Made by a program: the position numbers and the translations under genes. A stretch of DNA of 33,025 nucleotides, from positions 1-33,025 of the forward strand of contig JAGUYX010000142.1 in NCBI GenBank assembly GCA_020061145.1. Reading direction: 5' to 3'. Shown here one piece after another: positions 19,322 to 28,547 of the stretch; the first letter of the stretch is position 1; every line of letters begins with the position of its first letter. Under the pieces are notes generated by a model that searched no databases, was not told where the DNA came from, and saw only the letters and a program-made list of their open reading frames with translations. This stretch comes from Anaerolineales bacterium (GTDB lineage: Bacteria; Chloroflexota; Anaerolineae; Anaerolineales; DRKV01).

Positions 19322-19340
19322 GTTCTATCCAAACGAAATT

Positions 19341-20237
19341 ATGCGAAAAAAACCTTTTTTCATATTTTCCTGCCTGGGACTGATTCTGACCTTGGTCTGT
19401 CTTGGGGGCTTGTTCTTCGCCAGCGGCTACTGGATGGTTTTACGTCCGCAGCCCGGCGATGTCACCCGTGAATTATTTCTAGGGGTGGTTTACCAGCGGG
19501 ATTCCCGCCAGCAGCCCCGCCCGCTGGTTGTGCATGTTGTTCGCGTGCAGCTCAACCAGGAGGGTATTGGAGTGATGGTTACACCGGGCGATCCTGACGC
19601 CGATCTGCCCTATGCAGCCCAAACCACCTCGCGTTTTCTGAGGAAACATGCCGTTCAGGTTGCGATCAATGGCGATGCCTTTTCGCCATTTCATTCGCGC
19701 TCCCTGCTGGATTATTATCCTCGCGCCGGCGACCCCGTGGACGTCACCGGTTATGCGGTCTCCGATGGTATTCAGTATTCTCTACCCAGCGACTCTGAAC
19801 CGGTGCTGTATTTCAGTTCCAATAACCGGGCGCGTATCAATGTCCCGGTGGGCAATACTCGGTACGCAATTTCGGGAAGCTTGTTACTGGTTTCCCAGGG
19901 ACGGGCAGTCAATGCTCTGGAGAATGACATTCCCCAGCCGCGCACCGCAGCAGGATTGGATAAAAATCGACGTGAGTTGATTCTGGTCGTGGTAGATGGG
20001 CGTCAGCCGGGTTATAGCGAGGGGGTTACGCCGACGGAGCTGGCCGATATTATGGTGGAGCTGGGCGCTTACGAGGCGATCAATCTGGATGGAGGCGGCT
20101 CCAGCACGCTGGTAGTGGAAGGGCCGAACGGCAGACCGCGTATATTAAATTCTCCGATCAATCATGGCATACCGGGTTTTGAACGTCCGGTCGCCAACCA
20201 CCTGGGGATTTTCGCCTCCCCTCTGCCGGAAAATTAA
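19341..20237 (+). CDS. Phosphodiester glycosidase family protein (NAGPA/DUF2233-like), membrane anchored or exported
   Basis: N-terminal TM/signal; QVAINGDAFSPFHSR, AAGLDKNRRELILVVVDGRQPGYSEGVTPTELADIMVELGAYEAINLDGGGSSTLVVEG. Confidence 0.88.
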   Translation: MRKKPFFIFSCLGLILTLVCLGGLFFASGYWMVLRPQPGDVTRELFLGVVYQRDSRQQPRPLVVHVVRVQLNQEGIGVMVTPGDPDADLPYAAQTTSRFLRKHAVQVAINGDAFSPFHSRSLLDYYPRAGDPVDVTGYAVSDGIQYSLPSDSEPVLYFSSNNRARINVPVGNTRYAISGSLLLVSQGRAVNALENDIPQPRTAAGLDKNRRELILVVVDGRQPGYSEGVTPTELADIMVELGAYEAINLDGGGSSTLVVEGPNGRPRILNSPINHGIPGFERPVANHLGIFASPLPEN

Positions 20238-20653
20238 TCCCCCACCACTTGCACCACCAGTTCTCTTCGCCGGGGACGGTTGTCGAAGTCGATAAAAATT
20301 ATCTGTTGCCAGGTGCCCAACACCAGTCGGCGCTCCAAAAAGGGTATGGTTAACGACGGTCCGAACAATGCTGCCCGTATATGTGCGTGACCATTGCCAT
20401 CGCCCCAGCGGGCGTTGTGCTGGTAGGGCCGGTTTGGGGGAATAATCTCATCCAGCAGACGGCGTAAATCGCTCAGGCAGCCTGATTCGTATTCGATTGT
20501 GGTCAGGGCGGATGTCGCCGAGGGGGTAAATACAGTCACAATTCCATTATTCAGCTCAGATTGGATCATCGCTGTTGCGACCCGGTCGGTAATCTCATGA
20601 ATGTCTGCGTCGCCGCGGGTTTCCAGATGAATCGAAAGGGTGCGTACAGGCAT
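20234..20653 (-). CDS. YjbQ / UPF0047 family (secondary thiamine-phosphate synthase-like) protein
   Basis: GIVTVFTPSATSALTTIEYESG, WGDGNGHAHIRAALFGPSLTIPFLERRLVLGTWQQIIFIDFDNRPRRRELVVQVVGD. ATG at 20653 is preceded by GGAGGTGTT; track ORF extends to 20680. Confidence 0.9.
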   Translation of the reverse strand: MPVRTLSIHLETRGDADIHEITDRVATAMIQSELNNGIVTVFTPSATSALTTIEYESGCLSDLRRLLDEIIPPNRPYQHNARWGDGNGHAHIRAALFGPSLTIPFLERRLVLGTWQQIIFIDFDNRPRRRELVVQVVGD

Positions 20654-20760
20654 AACACCTCCGACGGACGGATGGTTCAAAAGTCAGGGTAATTTCATTA
20701 TACAGCTTTACCTGGATAAACCCGCTTTACCAAACAACATAGTTAATGTAGACTTTTTCT

Positions 20761-23238
20761 ATGGAAATCGATCTGGAATTGTACCGGCGCAGCGTGCGTG
20801 TTTCCTATCAGCCCCTGGTAAATCTATCCGTGATCGAGATTGCGCCTGATTTCCCGGTGCATACCATGGTTTTTCTGCATGGTTTTGGCGGTGAAGCCCG
20901 CCAGTGGCGCTTCCAGTTACGCGAGTTTGCCAGCCAGAACCGGGTAATTGCCATGGATCTGCGCGGTCATGGGAACTCGGATCGACCGCCCTCCGGATAT
21001 ACGCTGGATCGCCTGGTGGATGATGTCCTGGGGACGCTGGACACCCTGGGGATCACGGGCAAAGTCACCCTGGTGGGGCATTCGTTTGGTGGCGCGATCG
21101 CCACGGAGTTTGCCGTTCGCTATCCTTCCCGCCTGGAATTTCTGGTGTTGATCGCCACTGCCGGCGAATTTCATCTCCACCCGGCCTATCGTATGGCGCT
21201 TGGTTTACCGTCCCCGTTGCTGTGTTACCTGCGCCGCATAACCCGCAACTGGCTGGGAAGCTCTCCGGAAATTCTACGAAAACTGTATTACGACAGCCTG
21301 CGTGACTGGGTTGGTTGGAAACGATTCGACGAAATCAAGACACCCACACTGGTCATTCGCGGCCATCGAGATGTGGTTTTCGAAAAAGCTTATTTTAGTG
21401 GTGTCTCGCAGAGTATCCGGGATGCGGATGAGGTGAACGTTGGCCATTCGGGCCATATGGTGATGATCGAACGGCGCGATGCGGTCAATCGTGAAATTTC
21501 ACGCTTTATCAATCTGGTGCTGCGCTCCTGGCGGCAGGAATCAGCCAGCTTGCCGCATACCACCCTGGCGGAGGATCGCCCCTGGCTGTACCAATACGAC
21601 CAGAAAGTGTCCTATACCGTGGCGATTCCGCCGGTAACATTATCAACCTTGTTGCATTCTGCTGCCCGGCGTTTTCCCAATCGCATCGCCCTGGAATACG
21701 AAGGTCAGAGTATCTCTTACGCCAATCTTTTTAGCCTGGTCAATCGTTTCGCCGGCGCAATTCGGGAGCTGGGCCTGCGCGAACAGGACCGGGTTTTTGT
21801 GGTTTTGCCCAACCTGCCGGCGCTGGTGGTCGCTATTTATGGTGTGCTGGAAGCTGGCGGCGTGGTGGTATTCACCCCATTGGATGCTTCCCTGGATATG
21901 ATCCTGGAACAGGTGCGGGTTACCCAGAGTTCTTTCCTGGTGACCCTGGAAGATAAAGCCCCGGTTTTTTCTCAATTGTTGGCGGGAGAGGCGCTGAAAC
22001 ATCTTATCCTGGTGAACCCGGCCGAGCGACTTCCAACCCCTGCTCGCGCTGCTGTTGAAAACAGGAGCCAGACGGGTATTTCTGGAAATAAAATTGAAGC
22101 CGAAAAAGCCCCAATACGCTTCCGGGAGTTACTCCGTTTTCCCGGCCTCGACCGTGAGCAGGTTAACCTGACCCCGCGGGACCTCGCCGTGATTGTTTAT
22201 ACCGGGGGCACGACCGCTTCCCCCAAAGGAGTGATGCTTTCGCACCGCAATCTGGTAGCCAATGCAATCCAGGTGAGGCATTGGATACCGGATGCCCAGG
22301 AAGGCAAGGAAATTTTCCTGAGTGTGCTGCCGCTCAATCATAGTTATGGGCTGACTACGGCGCTTAATGTACCCATTACGCTTGGGGCCAGTGTGCTTTT
22401 GAAATCCCGCTTCGATGCCATAGATATCCTGCATACCATCAAACGGTATCGGCCGACGATATTCCCCGGCGTGCCCCGCATGTATATGGCGATAAATAAC
22501 GTTCCCGGGGTGCGCAGTTATGGCGTGGGGTCGATCAAATATTGCCTCAGCGGGTCGGCGCCGTTACCCGTCGAGGTACAGGAAGCATTCGAACGCCTGA
22601 CCCGCGGGCGGTTAATCGAAGGTTATGGACTGACGGAAGCGACAACGGTCACGCATGCCAATCCTTTACAGGGCGGGCGACGCACCGGCAGCATTGGTTT
22701 GCCGTTGCCCTCCACAGAAGCGCGCATCGTCGACCTGCGTAGAGGGAATAAACCTGTGCCGGTGGGGCAGATTGGCGAGCTGGCAATTCGCGGCCCGCAG
22801 GTGATGATGGGTTACTGGCAGGACCCCGCGTCAACCCAAAAGGTGTTGGATCGTGAAGACTGGTTACTGACCGGTGATGTCGCCCAGATGGACCCGGGCG
22901 GGTTTTTCCATCTGATCGCCCGTAAGGCGGATATGTGGTATCCGCGCAAACCCGGCGATCCTGCTTTTCCCCGGGATGTGGAAGAAGTGTTGTATGAAAT
23001 TCCGCAGATTCACGAGGCGGTTGTGGTGGCTATCGCCGGTCAACCCGTCGCATTTTTGCGCGCCGACCAGGATCGTCCGGATACCGATGCGGTGATCAGT
23101 TATTGCAAACGCCGGCTGCCGCCAGACCTTGTACCCAGGCTGGTGGTTTATATGGATGATTTTCCACGCAGTATCGTCGGTAAGGTGTTGCGCCGCGAGC
23201 TGGCCAACCGGTTCAGGGAAACATACCCCGAGCGCTGA
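20761..23238 (+). CDS. Fusion protein: N-terminal alpha/beta hydrolase + C-terminal AMP-dependent acyl-CoA synthetase/ligase
   Basis: N-term FLHGFGGEARQWR, LVGHSFGGAIATEFA, HSGHMVMIE; C-term VIVYTGGTTASPKGVMLSHRNL, EGYGLTEATTVTHANP, WLLTGDVAQMDPGGFFHLIARKADMW, SIVGKVLRREL. One uninterrupted ORF. Confidence 0.92.
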   Translation: MEIDLELYRRSVRVSYQPLVNLSVIEIAPDFPVHTMVFLHGFGGEARQWRFQLREFASQNRVIAMDLRGHGNSDRPPSGYTLDRLVDDVLGTLDTLGITGKVTLVGHSFGGAIATEFAVRYPSRLEFLVLIATAGEFHLHPAYRMALGLPSPLLCYLRRITRNWLGSSPEILRKLYYDSLRDWVGWKRFDEIKTPTLVIRGHRDVVFEKAYFSGVSQSIRDADEVNVGHSGHMVMIERRDAVNREISRFINLVLRSWRQESASLPHTTLAEDRPWLYQYDQKVSYTVAIPPVTLSTLLHSAARRFPNRIALEYEGQSISYANLFSLVNRFAGAIRELGLREQDRVFVVLPNLPALVVAIYGVLEAGGVVVFTPLDASLDMILEQVRVTQSSFLVTLEDKAPVFSQLLAGEALKHLILVNPAERLPTPARAAVENRSQTGISGNKIEAEKAPIRFRELLRFPGLDREQVNLTPRDLAVIVYTGGTTASPKGVMLSHRNLVANAIQVRHWIPDAQEGKEIFLSVLPLNHSYGLTTALNVPITLGASVLLKSRFDAIDILHTIKRYRPTIFPGVPRMYMAINNVPGVRSYGVGSIKYCLSGSAPLPVEVQEAFERLTRGRLIEGYGLTEATTVTHANPLQGGRRTGSIGLPLPSTEARIVDLRRGNKPVPVGQIGELAIRGPQVMMGYWQDPASTQKVLDREDWLLTGDVAQMDPGGFFHLIARKADMWYPRKPGDPAFPRDVEEVLYEIPQIHEAVVVAIAGQPVAFLRADQDRPDTDAVISYCKRRLPPDLVPRLVVYMDDFPRSIVGKVLRRELANRFRETYPER

Positions 23239-23254
23239 TTTAGTTTCAAATCAG
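23235..23254 (+). repeat. Hairpin over the stop codon of the hydrolase-ligase fusion gene
   Basis: CTGATTT (23235-23241) / AAATCAG (23248-23254), loop AGTTTC; contains the TGA stop 23236-23238. Confidence 0.5.
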
Positions 23255-23394
23255 GCAACCGGCAACCATCCTGAAGATGAGTTTTTAGCAAGAATCCGAA
23301 CTCGCTCAGTGAAAACTGGGTACAATCAATACCGCATTATCCGAGTTGCCTATCGGCGGCGGAAAAGCGAAAATAGCGGAAATAACAAGCAACT

Positions 23395-24213
23395 GTGAAA
23401 AACCAGATCATCGGAATCGATCGAACTGGACAGGGAACGCCTGTCGTCTGCATACATGGAATGGCCGCCTCAAGGGCAGATTGGGAGCCGGTTACTTCGG
23501 GTATGGTGCAGGCTGGTTACCGTTGCCTGTCTATCGACCTGCCCGGACACGGCGACAGCGGCAAACCTTCGGAACCCCAGTTTTATCAAATCGATACGTT
23601 TTACGCCCAATTCGCGGAGTGGTATCAACAGGAATTGGGTAACGAGCCCTCGGTGCTGGTCAGCCATTCCATGGGCGGGTTTATCAGCCTGTTACAGGCG
23701 CTGAAGCAACCGGAAACCGTCAAAGCGTTGGTGTTGATCAACCCGCTATTCTCCCCGGAACAGCTTCACCCGGTCACTGGATTTTTACGGCGGTATCCAC
23801 AGGTTGGCTCACGGGCGATGGCTTTTATCCCGGATTGGCTGCTTTACGCGCTCTCTGCGCTCGATCCGGCGGGAGGCCGGCAATTTTCCGGGGATGAACG
23901 AAAACGGCTGGTGATGGACTATAAACGCACTTCGCCGAAAATTCTATACCTGACCAATACCATCTACGACCTGCTGCCGCGTGTGCCATCCATCGGCCAT
24001 CCCGCGCTGGTTTTGTGGGGCGAACAGGATCGCACGCTTGCCCCGGAGAGTTTTCCACGACTGTTAAAATCCCTGCCGCAGGGACGCGGCTATCGCATCC
24101 ATGGCGCGGGTCACCAACCGCACCTGAGCCATACCGATGAAGTTCAGGCTACGATATTACGTTTTTTGGAGTTGATCGATATCGCACAACCCCGGCCACT
24201 ATCAAACCCCTGA
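23395..24213 (+). CDS. Alpha/beta hydrolase
   Basis: VVCIHGMAASRADWEPV, SIDLPGHGDSGKP, VLVSHSMGGFISLL, ALVLWGEQDRTLAPE, IHGAGHQPHLSH; GTG start. Confidence 0.9.
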   Translation: MKNQIIGIDRTGQGTPVVCIHGMAASRADWEPVTSGMVQAGYRCLSIDLPGHGDSGKPSEPQFYQIDTFYAQFAEWYQQELGNEPSVLVSHSMGGFISLLQALKQPETVKALVLINPLFSPEQLHPVTGFLRRYPQVGSRAMAFIPDWLLYALSALDPAGGRQFSGDERKRLVMDYKRTSPKILYLTNTIYDLLPRVPSIGHPALVLWGEQDRTLAPESFPRLLKSLPQGRGYRIHGAGHQPHLSHTDEVQATILRFLELIDIAQPRPLSNP

Positions 24214-24223
24214 GCCATTCTGG

Positions 24224-24252
24224 TTGCAGCCGGGTTGGAATTGCGCTACACT
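24224..24252 (+). promoter_or_regulatory. Candidate sigma70-like promoter for the DUF429 gene
   Basis: TTGCAG (24224-24229), 17-nt spacer, TACACT (24247-24252); ATG at 24285. Confidence 0.5.
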
Positions 24253-24284
24253 GATGGTTAATCGCCCACCCGAGCGCTGGAACC

Positions 24285-25070
24285 ATGTTATTCACCCGCA
24301 CCACCTACATTGGCATTGATCCCACAGCCGGTTTACGGCCCATCACCTATGCAGCTCTCGACCAGGATTTGGAGTTACTGGCGCTCAGCCGCGGCAGCCT
24401 GGAGGAGGTAACTGCATTTGCCGGTGGGCAGCGTACTGCGGTGGTCGCCATTAATTCTCCCCGCCAGCCCAATCAGGGATTGATGAAAGATGAGATTACT
24501 CGCCAGAAGTTAAACCCGTCCCCGAAGCCAGGACGCTGGCAGGGATACCGGGTTGCCGAGTACGAGCTTTACCAATCCAATATCAGTATTCCCCGCACCC
24601 CGTCCGTAGCCGCCAAATGCCCGGCCTGGATGCGTGTGGGTTTTCAGGTGTATCAGCGATTGCTCCATCTGGGTTACCATATTTACCCGGATCAGAGCGT
24701 GGATTGCCAGGTGTTGGAGACTTACCCGCATGCCGCGTATTGCGGCCTGCTGGGCATTACCCCTTTCCCCAAACATACGCTCGAAGGGCGATTGCAACGC
24801 CAGCTAATCCTCCATGAAAACAAGCTAAAAATAACCAACCCGATGCGTGTATTTGAAGAAATTACCCGGCACAAATTACTTCACGGGATATTAAATCTCA
24901 AGGATTTGCTTTCCGCCGAAGAACTAGACGCATTGGTGGCTGCTTACACAGCATGGTACGCCGCCAACCATCCACAGGCGGTCACAATCCTCGGTGAGGC
25001 TGCCGAGGGGCAAATCATTTTGCCGGTTGCGGAGCTCAAGGCCCATTACCCCGCGGCTGCAACCTACTGA
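24285..25070 (+). CDS. DUF429 family protein
   Basis: YIGIDPTAGLRPITYAALD, AVVAINSPRQPNQGLM, VDCQVLETYPHAAYCGLLG, DLLSAEELDALVAAYTAWYAA. Confidence 0.72.
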   Translation: MLFTRTTYIGIDPTAGLRPITYAALDQDLELLALSRGSLEEVTAFAGGQRTAVVAINSPRQPNQGLMKDEITRQKLNPSPKPGRWQGYRVAEYELYQSNISIPRTPSVAAKCPAWMRVGFQVYQRLLHLGYHIYPDQSVDCQVLETYPHAAYCGLLGITPFPKHTLEGRLQRQLILHENKLKITNPMRVFEEITRHKLLHGILNLKDLLSAEELDALVAAYTAWYAANHPQAVTILGEAAEGQIILPVAELKAHYPAAATY

Positions 25071-25117
25071 TTTCTGGTAAGATTTCCCCATAACCTCAAA
25101 CTGGACGAACTAATTCT

Positions 25118-26791
25118 ATGCCCGATCTGCAAACCAGCCTGCGGGAATATGATCTTGGCATGTTGAGAATCCTCGCTGAAAAGTGGGGTCTCGAACTGCA
25201 TGTGCCTGATAAGGAGCAAGCCCTGGCGCAGCTGGTTGCGTTGATGCTGGAACCTGATTTGCTGGAAGAGATCGTTGAGACGTTGCCTTCCCCGGCGCAG
25301 GACGCGCTACACGCTTTGCTGGCAAATCAGGGCACACTCAAGTTATCCGATTTCACCCGCCTGTATGGCGAAATCCGCATTATGGGTCCGGGCAGGCGCG
25401 ATCGGGAACGACCGGATCGCCAGCCCGCCTCGCCGGCGGAGATACTCTGGTATCGCGGGTTGGTGGCCCAGAACATCCGCCTCACCGATGAAGGCGCTAT
25501 TCCGTTTGTCTATATCCCTCAGGAGTTCCAGGACCGCCTCCCCCGCCCGCCCATCGAGACGAATAACTTCTTCGGCAGACCGGCGACGCCAGCGGAGCAT
25601 AAATTTACCCAACCTGCCACCGATCTGATACTGGATGATCTGTGCACATTGCTGGCCTGGCTGCGCAACCACCAGCAGGAACCCGGTTTCACCGATCACC
25701 TTCAGGAGGATGAATTTACCTGGGCTTTACAGCTACGCCAATTGGATGCGCTGCTTGCCCTGGCACGGGCTGTTGGGGTGGCGACCCCGGAATATCATGT
25801 CGATTTGGATAAAGCAAAAACCTTCCTTGAAGCCAGCCGGGGAGCCGCGCTTCTGGCGCTGGTGAATGGCTGGCGCCAGAGCGAAGAAGTGAATGAGCTG
25901 GGTCTGGTTCCGGGTTTGCGCTTAGAAGGCGAATGGGAAATCACCCCCCGCCGGACGCGCGAGCGGATTTTAGATTTCCTGTCCGGGGCGCCTGAAGGGC
26001 GTTGGTGGAGCCTGCCGGCCTTCGTCGCCGATATCAAAAACCGGTTTCCGGATTTTCAGCGACCTGCCGGGGATTTTGATACCTGGTATATCCGCGACCG
26101 GCACAGCGGCGAGTACTTACAGGGTTTCGACGCCTGGGACGCCGTTGACGGAGCCCTGTTGATTTATCTGATTACGTGCATTTTACATAGCCTGGGGTTG
26201 GTCGATCTGGCGCGAAGCTCCGAAAGCGGGCCGGTTTCTTCTTTTCGGAAGACGGCCAATTGGGAGAGGTTACTGAATGGATTGGTTCCTATGGGTTTCG
26301 CCGAAGAGAAAGAGCAATTCCGCCTGCGTTCAGACGCCCGGATGCATGCGCCGCGCCTGGCTCCCCGGCAGGCGCGCTACCAGTTAGCCCGCTTCACGGA
26401 ATGGGAATCTGCCGGTTTAGATGGGTATCGCTACCGGATCACGCCCGCCTCCTTAGGCCGCGCTCGAAGGCAGGGACTGGAGGTGTCTCACCTGCTCAGC
26501 CTGCTGCGAAAATATGCCGCGACCGTGCCTCCCCACCTTCCCCAGGCGCTCGAACGGTGGGAAAAACGCGGCGTCGAGGTTTTCCTGGAGCAGGCGGTAG
26601 TGTTGCGTGTCAGCTCACCGGATATTTTGCAGGCTCTGCGGGCTTCCCGCGCCGCCCGCTTTTTGGGCGATCCGTTGGGACCGGCGGCAGTGATCGTTCG
26701 CCCTCAGGCGGTGGAAAAAGTCCTGGGTGTGCTGGCTGAAATGGGTTACCTGGGGGAAGCGAAAATTTCTGGCACAGACCAGGGTTTTTAG
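25118..26791 (+). CDS. Protein resembling helicase-associated (XPB/Ssl2 N-terminal / Helicase_C_3) domain proteins, without a helicase motor
   Basis: 557 aa; C-terminal pattern [72 protein letters not shown]...[32 protein letters not shown]; no Walker A/B seen. Family call by eye. Confidence 0.5.
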   Translation: MPDLQTSLREYDLGMLRILAEKWGLELHVPDKEQALAQLVALMLEPDLLEEIVETLPSPAQDALHALLANQGTLKLSDFTRLYGEIRIMGPGRRDRERPDRQPASPAEILWYRGLVAQNIRLTDEGAIPFVYIPQEFQDRLPRPPIETNNFFGRPATPAEHKFTQPATDLILDDLCTLLAWLRNHQQEPGFTDHLQEDEFTWALQLRQLDALLALARAVGVATPEYHVDLDKAKTFLEASRGAALLALVNGWRQSEEVNELGLVPGLRLEGEWEITPRRTRERILDFLSGAPEGRWWSLPAFVADIKNRFPDFQRPAGDFDTWYIRDRHSGEYLQGFDAWDAVDGALLIYLITCILHSLGLVDLARSSESGPVSSFRKTANWERLLNGLVPMGFAEEKEQFRLRSDARMHAPRLAPRQARYQLARFTEWESAGLDGYRYRITPASLGRARRQGLEVSHLLSLLRKYAATVPPHLPQALERWEKRGVEVFLEQAVVLRVSSPDILQALRASRAARFLGDPLGPAAVIVRPQAVEKVLGVLAEMGYLGEAKISGTDQGF

Positions 26792-28233
26792 AGTAAGGAT
26801 ACATCGTGTGGGCCGGATTCACGTTGCCCGGCCGGCGTTATGCGGATGAACTCGGCATTTTCCCACAACTCGGGAAGGGTACGCGCACCTGCATAACTCA
26901 TTCCAGAGCGCAACCCCCCGACGAGCTGGTAAAGAATATCCACCACACTTCCCCGGTAAGGCACGGCTGCTTCTACTCCTTCAGGCACAACTTTTTCCCA
27001 GTCCTCGGCATTTAATTCCGCCTCCTGGCTGAGACGCTGGCGGTCCACATTTGCCGAAAGAGAAGCCATCCCGCGCACCACTTTAATCCGCTGACCGCCG
27101 CGGATCACCGAAACGCCGGGGCTTTCATCGGTGCCTGCCAGCAGGCTGCCCAGCATTACCGTACTGGCTCCCACCGCCAGAGCCTTGGTGATATCGCCGG
27201 AGGTGCGGATACCTCCATCGGCAATTACCGGGATGCCAAACCGCCGGGCTTCCTGGACGCATTCATCGATTGCGGTCAATTGGGGTATGCCGAACCCGGT
27301 GACGATACGGGTAATACAAATCGATCCCGCTCCTACGCCCACCTTGACGGCATCCGCGCCGGCTTCCGCCAGGTCGCGCACGCCCGGAGCGGTGGCGACA
27401 TTACCGGCGATCAGCGGTGTGCCGGGAAAACGCATTTTCAAACGCCTGACCATTTCCATGGCATGGTCGGCATGCCCATGAGCAATATCGATAACCAGCA
27501 CATCCGCTCCCTGCTCCAGGCAGGCCTGTGCCCGGTCTTCGTCTTCAGGCCGGGTGCCCACCGCCACCCCCACACGCAGGCGGCCTTTTTCGTCTTTGGT
27601 AGCATAGGGGTGCTTCTGGACCTTAACAATATCGCTGGCGGTGATCAATCCCACCACCCGATTCTCGCGGTCTACCAGCGGCAGCTTTTCGATACGGTGT
27701 TCGTGGAGCTTCAGGCGCGCCGGTTCAATGCCGGCTTCGGCGCTGGCGACCACCAGGTGATCGCGGTCGGTCATCACGCTGGCAACGCTGGCTTCCCCCT
27801 CGGGCGCCAGCAATACATCTCGCGACGTCAGCATTCCCACCAGTCTTCCTCCATCCTCGACCACCACCAGACCGCCGACGTTTTCAGCCACCATTTTCTC
27901 CCGGGCAGTTTTGATGGTTTCATCCGGGTGAATCACGACCGGGTTTTCCACCACATAACTTTCCGAGCGTTTCACTTTGCGCACTTCTTCCGCCTGGCGC
28001 TCGACGGTCATAAAGCGATGGATAATCCCAAACCCGCCAACCTGCGCCATCACAATCGCCATATTCGCTTCGGTGACGGTATCCATATTGGCGCTCAGGA
28101 TTGGCACTGCCAGCCGGAGACCGCGCACCAACTCGGTGCTGGTATCCACCTCGGACCTGCTGCGTATCGCCGAACGTTTCGGTACCAGCAATACATCATC
28201 AAAAGTTAAGCCTGTTTCCTGGCGCAGCTTCAT
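26788..28233 (-). CDS. guaB: IMP dehydrogenase with CBS pair
   Basis: [115 protein letters not shown] at 28233 preceded by GGAGGATCCTT; track ORF extends to 28254. Confidence 0.96.
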   Translation of the reverse strand: MKLRQETGLTFDDVLLVPKRSAIRSRSEVDTSTELVRGLRLAVPILSANMDTVTEANMAIVMAQVGGFGIIHRFMTVERQAEEVRKVKRSESYVVENPVVIHPDETIKTAREKMVAENVGGLVVVEDGGRLVGMLTSRDVLLAPEGEASVASVMTDRDHLVVASAEAGIEPARLKLHEHRIEKLPLVDRENRVVGLITASDIVKVQKHPYATKDEKGRLRVGVAVGTRPEDEDRAQACLEQGADVLVIDIAHGHADHAMEMVRRLKMRFPGTPLIAGNVATAPGVRDLAEAGADAVKVGVGAGSICITRIVTGFGIPQLTAIDECVQEARRFGIPVIADGGIRTSGDITKALAVGASTVMLGSLLAGTDESPGVSVIRGGQRIKVVRGMASLSANVDRQRLSQEAELNAEDWEKVVPEGVEAAVPYRGSVVDILYQLVGGLRSGMSYAGARTLPELWENAEFIRITPAGQRESGPHDVSLL

Positions 28234-28279
28234 AAGGATCCTCCAGATATACAATCCATCCGCAAACGGATAATCACCC

Positions 28280-28361
28280 GGCCCAGTAGATTAATAAAAT
28301 TCTGCCTGAAAACTAAAAAAATTAAATACCGGTTGACTTTATTCTACTGGATAACTGGGCC
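28280..28361. repeat. Imperfect inverted repeat in the guaB / dehydrogenase divergent intergenic region
   Basis: GGCCCAGTAGATTAATAAA (28280-28298) versus TTTATTCTACTGGATAACTGGGCC (28338-28361); the right half holds two alternative complements, CTACTGG and ACTGGGCC. Confidence 0.65.
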
Positions 28362-28547
28362 AGATGCGCCAGAATTCAGACAAATTTTCTTTCAGCGATC
28401 CGGCAATCGAGTAGAATACAGGCAAGTTTCCCCCATTGGTTCTGGGGGACGAAACGAAACACAATCATATTCACACCATCAGTAAACAATTTTGCCTGCG
28501 AATACCCGACTCAAAGGCTTATCCGGTAACGGAAGGGGTAAAACGAG

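Noticed and set aside
27280-28209. 309-aa plus-strand ORF opposite guaB
   Set aside because: Antisense shadow of a strongly supported IMP dehydrogenase; low-complexity His/Arg-rich translation without recognisable domain.
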